Below are positions 1 to 5,367 of a stretch of 6,596 bases of DNA, piece by piece. The position numbers were made by a program, and so were the translations under genes. Below the pieces are notes generated by a model that was not told the origin of the DNA, ran no database searches, and saw only the letters and a program-made list of their open reading frames with translations. Source of the stretch: Acidobacteriota bacterium (GTDB lineage: Bacteria; Acidobacteriota; Thermoanaerobaculia; Multivoradales; SZUA-115); the NCBI GenBank assembly GCA_003231035.1, contig QIHU01000024.1, forward strand, positions 1 to 6,596, given 5' to 3'. Each line of letters opens with the position of its first letter. The stretch's first letter is position 1.

Positions 1-60
1 CTGGGCTGATAGACTCCGCCCTTCGCCCGTGAGACTTTTGCCCTCACTGAACACTTCCCA

Positions 61-66
61 AGGAGG
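61..66 (+). promoter_or_regulatory. Ribosome binding site of the YceI-like gene
   Basis: AGGAGG sits 8 bases before the ATG at 75. This is an almost ideal Shine-Dalgarno sequence and spacing. It fixes the start of the YceI-like lipoprotein and shows that the 5' part of that broken gene keeps its translation signal. No convincing promoter is visible in the 60 bases before it. Confidence 0.8.
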
Positions 67-74
67 ATCGAGCA

Positions 75-724
75 ATGAGGAATTCGAGAATAGCGCTGTC
101 TATGCTGGCAGCTTTTGTTTGGGTGGCCGTAGGCTGTTCCAATCCGGCGGCGGACGCTCCGCAGGCCGAAGTGAGCGAACCCACCGTCGAGACCCCGGCG
201 CCGAACGAACACACTGGGGAACCCGCTGACGCCCCGATGGAGGACAGCTACGCTGAAGGAACGCAGTACGCCGTAGGATCGGATTCGACCATCGAGTTCG
301 CAAAGAATTCGCGGGCCAGGTGACGGTGGTCGACGGTGATCCGACCCACTCCAAGGTGGAATTCACCATTGACACCACTTCGCTCTACGCGGATAGCGAG
401 AAGTTGACCGGCCATTTGAAGAGCGCCGACTTCTTCGACGTCGAAGCCCACCCCATCGCCAGCTTCGAGTCCACTTCGATCGCCGCGACCGACGACGGCT
501 ATAGCGTGACCGGCAACCTGAGTCTCCATGGCGTGACCAAGCAGGTCGTCTTCCCGGCCGCGATCTCAGTGGCTGACGATGTGGTCACCGCGGATGCGGA
601 GTTCTCGATCCAGCGATTCGACTTCAACATCGAGTACAAGGGCATGGCCGACGACCTGATTCGCGACGACGTGTTGATCAAACTACATCTAGTCGCCAAG
701 CCGGAACCCGCGCCAGTTTCTTAG
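75..724 (+). pseudogene. YceI-family lipoprotein, reading frame broken near 300
   Basis: YceI proteins are small lipocalin-like beta-barrels in the periplasm or anchored as lipoproteins; they bind isoprenoid-type lipids. The 5' frame (75-323) starts at an ATG with a strong ribosome binding site. It encodes a lipoprotein signal: a charged start, a hydrophobic stretch, then a lipobox A-V-G-C with Cys21, followed by a Pro/Glu-rich linker and the start of the barrel (YAVGSDSTIEF). That frame stops at 321-323. The rest of the barrel is in another frame, readable from about 302 to 724, with the hallmarks EKLTGHLKSADFFDVEAHP and GNLSLHGVTKQV. From memory, this subfamily carries a segment like VGSKVTGSHDGGF between IEF and KEFAGQ; here only two bases (300-301) separate the IEF and KEF codons. 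Loss of 37 bases explains both the missing segment and the shift, and restoring them would give 228 residues. The GTG at 320 lacks a ribosome binding site, so independent expression of the 3' part is unlikely. A local assembly error is the main alternative. Confidence 0.78.
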
Positions 725-746
725 ATCCCCCATCGCGGTACCCCAC

Positions 747-775
747 CGCCCTGTTGACACCGCGTCAACAGGGCG
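747..775. terminator. Perfect 12-bp inverted repeat between YceI-like and PilZ genes
   Basis: The arms 747-758 (CGCCCTGTTGAC) and 764-775 (GTCAACAGGGCG) are perfect reverse complements around a 5-base ACCGC loop. It lies 22 bases after the YceI stop codon and 52 before the PilZ-gene start. The most likely role is a transcription terminator for the upstream gene, but no T-run follows the right arm, so it is not a canonical intrinsic terminator. The symmetric TTGAC-N5-GTCAA core could instead be an operator for a dimeric regulator of the downstream genes. Confidence 0.5.
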
Positions 776-827
776 AGTCGCAATATTCTCTCTGCCTTCG
801 AGTGGCGTAGACTGCTAAACTCCAGCC

Positions 828-2705
828 GTGCGCTATTCCATTCCTCGAAAGTCGCGGCGGGTTCCGCTCTCGACCCTGGTCAATCTGAAGCTGGAGCGGC
901 TCTCGGGAGCCGTTACCGAAATCACCTCAGACCTTTCGCTAGGTGGAATGTTCGTACCTAGCGATACACCAGCCGAGATTGGTTCGCTAGTGGCCTTTGA
1001 GTTCAAGGTTGGCGAAGACCAGGTCGAAGGGACCGGGGAAGTCATCTGGCAGCGCAAGGAAGGGGAGGGGCCCGATCAGCCTCCTGGCATGGGTATCCGT
1101 TTTCGGTATCTGAGCCCAGGGAGCCGCGAACGGATCTTCCGCCTGGTCCAGCGCTACACCCAAGAGGGCGAGGAAGCGCTGAGCTCTCAGAGCGGCGACG
1201 TCCCCAAGACTCAGCCATCCGAAGAGCCCTTGGCGCCCGTCCTGCCCTTGGTCACTGAGGAGGCCGCCGCGAAGGTTATTGAGCCCTACAGTTTGGAACC
1301 CTCCGCGTCCGCCTCTACCTTGTCGGCCGCGACGGATGCTTCCCAGCGTCTCGCTGAACCGAGTCCACCGCTAAGCTCGACCTCCTCGCCATCGCCGACG
1401 CGGCCCCGGGCGGACGATCCCATCGCCGCCGCGGTGGAAGGGCTACGCTTGCCCGAGATCTTACAACCTCCTCGCGAGGAAGAGGAGGTGCTCCTTGTGG
1501 AAACCGAGCCCGAAGAGCCATCGAAGGTCGAGGAGCCTATCGAAGAGGAGTCGAAGGTCGAAGAAGAACGTCAACTCGAGGAAGAGCGGTCGGTGGAGGA
1601 AACTTCGGAGCCGGTACAGTTCGCCGATCTAGAGGCGAGAGAGACCGGTGCTGGGTTGCTGGCACAGTCGGTCGCGGAGGCCGTCCCACCGGCTGCCGCG
1701 ACAGAAAGCGCTTTCGAGGCGGAAGCGGAGCCTCCAGGCTGGCTGCGACCCGATCCGCCTGATTTGCCTGATATGCCAGTGCCACCGGAACTGGAACTGG
1801 TGCTGCCGGGCGACATGACGCCGATCTACGATGGCGATGACACCGCGGCTCCCGCCCGACCACCCCAGGGGCAGTGGCCTGTTCAGGGCTCAGGATATGC
1901 GGAAGGCCGAGGCCACGGTGGTTTGAAGCTCGGAGGACGTAAGTTCGTCCTGGGTCTCTTGCTCCTGGGGATTGCGGCGATTGCAATCTACCTGCTAGTC
2001 CCTCCATTGATGGCCCGTTTTTCCGCCAACGACGGCGACAGCGAACGGGTTGAAGTTGCGGCTCCAGCCTCGATCGCCTCTGATTCGTCGGGTGGAAGTT
2101 CCCCCGCCGGGCAGGTCGAGCCGGAACCCGCGGGGGCTGATGCCGCGACCGGGGCCTCTTTCGTGGAGCCATCTTCCGCGGCACCGAAAAAGACAGCACG
2201 GCAAGATACAGCATCGAATACCACAGCACCGATCGCCACGGCACCACTCACTACAGCGTCGCCGGCCGAAGAGCCGTCCAACGAAGGCGGTGGCGAAGAC
2301 TCAGATCGCCTGGACACCGTCGCCAGGCCGCAGCCGGCGCCGCCCGAGCCTGCCACCTCGGTAGTTACCCAGCCGATGAGCCAGATTCAAGACATTCGTT
2401 GGCGCGGCGTCGCGGGAGGAACGCTGCTCACGATCGAGGCCGACGGGGCGATTTCCGCCGACCGGTTCAAGCGTCAACGCTTGGCGCAGGCGCCGCCTCG
2501 CGAGCTGATTCGATTCCTGCGGGTGAATGATGCCTTTGCTTCCCGCCAGCTCACGGTGGGGAGCACGGAACTGCGCTCCGTTCGCACGGGCTTTCACGCA
2601 GGGCGCGAACTCCACGTGGTACTCGATCTGGCCGATCCCGCCGTTGAGGTGGTCTCCGCGGACGCGGTGGGTGCGGAGCTACGCATTCTGCTGCGCCGGC
2701 CTTGA
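828..2705 (+). CDS. PilZ-TM-AMIN transmembrane protein (putative c-di-GMP receptor with periplasmic AMIN-like domain)
   Basis: A 625-residue protein with an unusual domain order. Residues 1-112 form a PilZ domain: the c-di-GMP-binding motifs are present as R7xxxR11 and D35-x-S37-x-x-G40, followed by the typical GEVIWQR (70-76) and GMGIRF strands. Residues 115-365 are a low-complexity Ser/Pro/Glu/Ala linker, including a glutamate block at 216-262 with two SKVEE repeats and a proline-rich patch at 302-320. A transmembrane helix lies at about 373-395, preceded by R371-K372, which favours the N-terminus in the cytoplasm. A second Ala/Ser/Thr/Pro linker (about 400-515) leads to a C-terminal AMIN-like domain (517-625) ending LRSVRTG...HVVLDLAD. 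AMIN domains bind peptidoglycan or target periplasmic proteins such as AmiC and PilQ. The start is a GTG at 828 with no clear Shine-Dalgarno; it is chosen because R7xxxR11 normally lies near the N-terminus. It stands 105 bases before the amidase gene and probably works with it. The PilZ call is secure, AMIN fairly so; the function is inferred. Confidence 0.85.
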   Translation: MRYSIPRKSRRVPLSTLVNLKLERLSGAVTEITSDLSLGGMFVPSDTPAEIGSLVAFEFKVGEDQVEGTGEVIWQRKEGEGPDQPPGMGIRFRYLSPGSRERIFRLVQRYTQEGEEALSSQSGDVPKTQPSEEPLAPVLPLVTEEAAAKVIEPYSLEPSASASTLSAATDASQRLAEPSPPLSSTSSPSPTRPRADDPIAAAVEGLRLPEILQPPREEEEVLLVETEPEEPSKVEEPIEEESKVEEERQLEEERSVEETSEPVQFADLEARETGAGLLAQSVAEAVPPAAATESAFEAEAEPPGWLRPDPPDLPDMPVPPELELVLPGDMTPIYDGDDTAAPARPPQGQWPVQGSGYAEGRGHGGLKLGGRKFVLGLLLLGIAAIAIYLLVPPLMARFSANDGDSERVEVAAPASIASDSSGGSSPAGQVEPEPAGADAATGASFVEPSSAAPKKTARQDTASNTTAPIATAPLTTASPAEEPSNEGGGEDSDRLDTVARPQPAPPEPATSVVTQPMSQIQDIRWRGVAGGTLLTIEADGAISADRFKRQRLAQAPPRELIRFLRVNDAFASRQLTVGSTELRSVRTGFHAGRELHVVLDLADPAVEVVSADAVGAELRILLRRP

Positions 2706-2731
2706 GGTGAGACCACGGGGTGAGACCACGG
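2706..2731 (+). repeat. 13-bp perfect tandem duplication after the PilZ-AMIN stop codon
   Basis: GGTGAGACCACGG occurs twice in direct succession (2706-2718 and 2719-2731), starting at the base after the TGA stop. It may be a recent slippage duplication or a paired protein-binding site between the first two genes of the cluster. It makes no evident hairpin. Confidence 0.7.
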
Positions 2732-2804
2732 CTCGCGGCGCCCACATCGGATATCATTCCCGCTTACTGGGTTCTCTCCAAGCGCCCCTCGGTCCAACGT
2801 AGTC

Positions 2805-2810
2805 GAGGAG
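2805..2810 (+). promoter_or_regulatory. Shine-Dalgarno GAGGAG before the amidase gene; start codon ambiguous
   Basis: GAGGAG directly abuts the ATG at 2811 (spacing 0) and is 12 bases from a second in-frame ATG at 2823. Neither spacing is ideal. The longer start is annotated, but the protein may begin MATVSRIKRR at 2823, four residues shorter. The domain content is unaffected. Confidence 0.55.
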
Positions 2811-3899
2811 ATGGCTAACACCATGGCAACGGTCAGTCGCATCAAGCGGCGCCTCGTGCGCGATATGGTCCGCCATAACGTAGATTTGGCGGAGGGGAGA
2901 GGTCCGGTTAAGCAACTGAAACGGACCCATCGCCGCCGCCGCTGGGGTGCTTCCGTGGTGGCGGTGTCGCTGCTGTCGCTGGCTCTCGCCGCTGGGTTGT
3001 TGTGGGCGACTGCTTCAGGGCGCGGTTCCTCGCTGGCGCTGGAAGATGGAGGCTTGTTGGAGGCGCGAGGCGACGGGAATTCAACAGCAATGCGGGTTTC
3101 CGCCTCGTCTTCGCGGCCAGAATTGGTCGAGGCAAGCCGGTGGATCGAGCCGGAAGTGATGGAACTCGCCGCTGCCGCGGGCCCGATGGCCCACCGGGTT
3201 CTGCCTCTTGCGGTGCGCCGCGTGATCGTCGATCCTGGTCACGGCGGCGAGGCCACCGGAACCCAGACGGTCCTGGGCGTGGTGGAGAAAGAGGTCGTGC
3301 TCGACGTCGGCATGCGGTTGCGGACCCTACTGCAGAAGAGTGGCTTCGAAGTCATGATGACCCGTGAGACCGATGTCGCGGTGGATCTCCGGGAGCGCGC
3401 TCGCATCGCCAACGAGGCCCACGGCGACCTGTTTGTCTCGATCCACATTAACTGGATCTCGGATCGTTCGGCTCGCGGGGTGGAAACCTACTATCTCGGT
3501 GCCAGTGAAGATCCCCACATTATCGCCCTTGCCACGGCGGAGAATCAAGACTCCGGTTATTCTCTGGCCGACATGCGCCACTTGCTCGATCGCATCTACA
3601 CCGGTGCGCGGATCAATGAGTCGCAGGAGCTGGCGCGCAAAGTACAGGCCTCGCTTTTTGGTAGCCTAAGAGAAATCAACCCTCATATCGCCAATCGCGG
3701 CGTCAAACGTGCTCCCTTCATTGTCCTGATCGACACTCAAATGCCGGCGATCCTTGCCGAAGTCTCCTGTCTGTCGAACGAACGGGAAGCCAGGCTTCTT
3801 CAGAAGCCCTTGTATCGTCAGTTCATCGCGGAAGCCCTAGCCAAGGGAGTTCGCAGTTACTCGGGGGTTTCTGATCCCGTGGAACAGAAAGGAAGCTGA
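2811..3899 (+). CDS. N-acetylmuramoyl-L-alanine amidase (Amidase_3), membrane-anchored
   Basis: A zinc hydrolase that cuts the bond between N-acetylmuramic acid and the stem peptide of peptidoglycan; family members (AmiA/B/C, CwlV type) act in septum splitting and wall remodelling. Residues 1-45 are a basic cytoplasmic tail (14 Arg/Lys against 3 acidic residues, ending HRRRRW). Residues 46-68 are a hydrophobic signal-anchor helix, and about 70-135 a short linker. The Amidase_3 domain covers 137-350. Expected metal and catalytic residues are visible: H144 in DPGHGG, E159 in GVVEKEV, H212 in FVSIHIN, and E317 in ILAEVSCLSN. The domain looks complete and active. There is no AMIN, LysM or SPOR domain in the chain, unlike AmiC; an AMIN-like domain is instead encoded by the preceding gene. 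The actin-like gene follows 7 bases after the stop, so the two are very probably co-transcribed. Amidase identity is firm; the exact cellular role and regulation are not shown by sequence. Confidence 0.93.
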   Translation: MANTMATVSRIKRRLVRDMVRHNVDLAEGRGPVKQLKRTHRRRRWGASVVAVSLLSLALAAGLLWATASGRGSSLALEDGGLLEARGDGNSTAMRVSASSSRPELVEASRWIEPEVMELAAAAGPMAHRVLPLAVRRVIVDPGHGGEATGTQTVLGVVEKEVVLDVGMRLRTLLQKSGFEVMMTRETDVAVDLRERARIANEAHGDLFVSIHINWISDRSARGVETYYLGASEDPHIIALATAENQDSGYSLADMRHLLDRIYTGARINESQELARKVQASLFGSLREINPHIANRGVKRAPFIVLIDTQMPAILAEVSCLSNEREARLLQKPLYRQFIAEALAKGVRSYSGVSDPVEQKGS

Positions 3900-3906
3900 T
3901 CTCATC

Positions 3907-4938
3907 ATGAGTCCGAAGCAGAAAACCCTTCACGTGGGTATTGACCTAGGTACTTCACGGAGTTCGATCTCCACATCGAACGACAAGCGCCACATGATCC
4001 AGAGTTACGTCGGCTGGCCGCTGGATCTGGTGGCTCGCAAGGTCCTGAAACGCGATGTTCTGGTGGGCCAAGAGGCGCTAGATAACCGCAGCATGTTGGA
4101 CCTCCATCGTCCGCTTGAGGAGGGCTTGATCAAAGAGGGCTCGGAGAAGGATGAGGCGGCGGTGCGCGAGTTGTTGCGGACCCTGGTCAAGTTGGCCGGT
4201 GTGGACCCGGAGTCGCGGGGTGGCAAGGAGCTACGGGCGGTGGTCGGGGTTCCGGCGGAGGCGTTACGGGTGAGCAAGGCACAGGTGCACAAGGCGTTGG
4301 CCGGGTTGGTCGATCGGGTGATGATCGTCTCGGAGCCCTTTGCCGTCGCCTATGGCCTAGAGGCCTTGTTGCACTCGCTGATCATCGATATCGGTGCCGG
4401 TACGACCGATTTTTGTGTGATGAACGGTCGCTTCCCAACCGAGGATGAGCAGCGCACGTTGACCAACGCTGGCGATTGGATCGACGAGCACCTGGCGCAG
4501 TTGGTCGCCAACCGCCATCCCGAGGCCAAGATTTCGGTGCACATGTTGCGGCAATGGAAGGAGGATCACAGTTTCGTCGGCAAGCCCAAGTCCTCCGTCA
4601 AGGTGACCGCTCCGGTCGACGGTGTTCCGACGAAGCTGGATATCACCGACGAGATGCGCCAAGCCTGCGAAGGGATTCTGCCTCCGATCATCGAGACGAT
4701 GATGGATCTTCTCGCCAAGGTCGAGCCGGAATTCCAAGAGAAGGTACGCAACAACATCATTCTCGCCGGCGGCTCGGCACTGATCAAGGGGCTGGCACCG
4801 GCCATCCAGCAGCAGCTGGAGAAGATTGGTGGAGGCCGGGTGACGGTGGTCAAGGATCCGGTTTTCGTGGGCTCGGACGGCGGGTTGGCTTTGGCTTTGG
4901 ATGCACCGGAAAGTGAATGGGAGAAGATGCCGGCCTAG
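3907..4938 (+). CDS. MamK-like actin-family ATPase (bacterial cytoskeletal filament protein)
   Basis: A 343-residue actin/HSP70-fold protein, about the length of magnetosome MamK (about 347). Nucleotide-site motifs are in order: phosphate-1 GIDLGTS (11-17), connect-1 VVGVPAE (112-118), VSEPFAVAYG (141-150), phosphate-2 DIGAGTTD (161-168), and adenosine motif IILAGGS (284-290). From memory of Magnetospirillum MamK, similarity spans the whole chain, not just these sites: SYVGWPLDLVARKVL, VGQEALDNRSMLDLHRPLEEG, TLTNAGDWIDEHL, DHSFVG, and VTVVKDPVF all have MamK counterparts. E143 and D161 fall at the same numbers as the MamK residues tested by mutation for ATP turnover. MamK forms ATP-driven filaments that position magnetosomes; no mam gene is present here. 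Its partners appear to be the amidase (7 bases upstream) and the PilZ-AMIN protein. A possible AAGGA ribosome site (3889-3893) lies inside the amidase end. It is less like MreB, which usually sits with mreC/mreD, or FtsA, which has a 1C domain and a membrane helix. A filament in wall growth or division is an inference. Confidence 0.88.
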   Translation: MSPKQKTLHVGIDLGTSRSSISTSNDKRHMIQSYVGWPLDLVARKVLKRDVLVGQEALDNRSMLDLHRPLEEGLIKEGSEKDEAAVRELLRTLVKLAGVDPESRGGKELRAVVGVPAEALRVSKAQVHKALAGLVDRVMIVSEPFAVAYGLEALLHSLIIDIGAGTTDFCVMNGRFPTEDEQRTLTNAGDWIDEHLAQLVANRHPEAKISVHMLRQWKEDHSFVGKPKSSVKVTAPVDGVPTKLDITDEMRQACEGILPPIIETMMDLLAKVEPEFQEKVRNNIILAGGSALIKGLAPAIQQQLEKIGGGRVTVVKDPVFVGSDGGLALALDAPESEWEKMPA

Positions 4939-4951
4939 CAGCGCTCCTCGT

Positions 4952-4981
4952 CCCCGCGGCGCTCCCCGGGCGCCCGCGGGG
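4952..4981 (+). terminator. GC-rich hairpin downstream of the actin-like gene
   Basis: CCCCGCGG (4952-4959) pairs with CCGCGGGG (4974-4981), and an inner GCGC/GCGC can extend the stem. It starts 13 bases after the stop codon. No T-run follows, so it may pause or protect the transcript end rather than act as a classic intrinsic terminator. Confidence 0.5.
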
Positions 4982-4990
4982 CTGAAGGTT

Positions 4991-5097
4991 GCCCTACGAG
5001 TCGGCTCGCTCCGGGCGGGCGCGCAACTCGGGCCTTCGGCCCTCAGACAATCACGCCCGCTTGTCCTACGCGAGCCGATCCGTGCACTCCGTAGGGC
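4991..5097. repeat. Four-level nested inverted repeat (107 bp palindromic element)
   Basis: Four arm pairs are correctly nested: 4991-4997 with 5091-5097 (GCCCTAC/GTAGGGC), 5001-5009 with 5070-5078 (TCGGCTCGC/GCGAGCCGA), 5015-5021 with 5054-5060 (GCGGGCG/CGCCCGC), and an apical hairpin 5030-5034 with 5038-5042 around a TTC loop. All listed pairs are perfect. The element could fold as one long interrupted stem as RNA or single-stranded DNA. A REP/BIME-like multicopy element or structured 3' end is likely; the family is not recognised. Confidence 0.6.
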
Positions 5098-5153
5098 AGT
5101 GCCCGCGGGCTTAGTGTCGCTTCAGCGGGAACTCGTCGCTTGACGTTTCTTGA

Positions 5154-5263
5154 CGCCTCGCGCCTTCGGCTCTCGGCTTTGTCCGACCGGTTTCGAGGCC
5201 TCACCCATTTCGGAACAGGTAGAGAACCGGCTGTTGAGCGAAGCGAGCGAGCCGACAGGCGAG
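5154..5263. repeat. Imperfect large inverted repeat
   Basis: The left side (about 5154-5192) is partly complementary to the right side (about 5225-5263). The clearest pairs are CCGGTT 5187-5192 with AACCGG 5225-5230, and TCGGCTC 5166-5172 with GAGCCGA 5249-5255, separated by mismatched bases. It shares the GAGCCGA-type arm with the nested repeat at 4991-5097, so it may be a second, degraded copy or a related element. The palindrome GAGGCCTC (5195-5202) lies between the arms. Confidence 0.4.
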
Positions 5264-5286
5264 CCCGGCCGTCTAGGCCGGACTCG
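5260..5286. repeat. Small hairpin CCGGCC-GTCTA-GGCCGG
   Basis: CCGGCC (5265-5270) and GGCCGG (5276-5281) form a perfect 6-bp stem with a 5-base loop, extended past one C-A mismatch by CGAG (5260-5263) with CTCG (5283-5286). It has no T-run. It is probably part of the repeat-rich intergenic structure. Confidence 0.5.
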
Positions 5287-5296
5287 TGCGGGGTGA

Positions 5297-5322
5297 AGAC
5301 GAAAAATGACACTTTTTCGTCT
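5297..5322. repeat. AT-rich 10-bp perfect inverted repeat
   Basis: AGACGAAAAA (5297-5306) and TTTTTCGTCT (5313-5322) are perfect complements around a 6-base TGACAC loop. It directly neighbours the GC-rich hairpin at 5324-5348. Its arms end in A5/T5, so the pair could supply U-runs to transcripts from either side and help end convergent transcription. Confidence 0.55.
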
Positions 5323-5323
5323 G

Positions 5324-5348
5324 AGGGGGCCTTCGTGAAAGGCCCCCT
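5324..5348 (-). terminator. Terminator-like hairpin after the M16 peptidase gene
   Basis: AGGGGGCCTT (5324-5333) pairs perfectly with AAGGCCCCCT (5339-5348) around CGTGA. Read on the minus strand it begins 19 bases after the peptidase stop codon, a normal terminator distance, with T-rich sequence between the stop and the hairpin. The following bases (minus strand) run into the AT-rich inverted repeat instead of a plain T-tract. It may serve both strands. Confidence 0.6.
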
Positions 5349-5367
5349 AGAAAACGAAAAATCGGCC

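Larger units (their letters stand above)
4939..5367. other. Convergent intergenic region rich in inverted repeats, no gene supported
   Basis: This 429-base stretch separates the plus-strand actin-like gene from the minus-strand peptidase gene, so both transcripts end here. Open frames crossing it have Arg/Ser/Pro-rich, low-complexity translations with no recognisable domain and no ribosome binding sites. Instead it carries at least six inverted repeats, listed separately. The motif GCGAGCCGA occurs at 5070-5078 and 5247-5255 and, inverted, at 5001-5009. This suggests a multicopy palindromic element, as REP-like sequences in 3' intergenic spaces often are, plus terminators. Confidence 0.65.

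Noticed and set aside
297..323. Programmed ribosomal frameshift in the YceI-like gene
   Set aside because: No slippery heptamer or nearby stem is seen, and a conserved family segment is missing at the same spot, which frameshifting would not restore.
320..724. 3' half of the YceI-like gene as an independent protein starting at GTG 320
   Set aside because: No ribosome binding site, and the first barrel strand and export signal are in the preceding frame; it is the displaced remainder of one gene.
754..787. Sigma-70 promoter using TTGACA at 754-759
   Set aside because: No acceptable -10 hexamer lies 16-18 bases downstream; the nearest AT-rich hexamer (AATATT, 782-787) is 22 bases away and the -35 lies inside a palindrome.
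1537..2247. Long minus-strand open frame of 236 codons opposite the PilZ-AMIN linker
   Set aside because: Its translation is Arg/Pro-rich with no domain, it mirrors the low-complexity GC-rich linker, and the plus-strand frame has clear PilZ, membrane and AMIN-like parts.
3907..4938. Part of a magnetosome island
   Set aside because: The only MamK-like trait is the actin itself; flanking genes are a wall amidase, a PilZ-AMIN protein and an M16 peptidase.
4991..5097. Integron attC site
   Set aside because: Size and imperfect-stem look invited it, but no GTTRRRY/RYYYAAC core pair is at the ends, and there is no integrase or cassette array.
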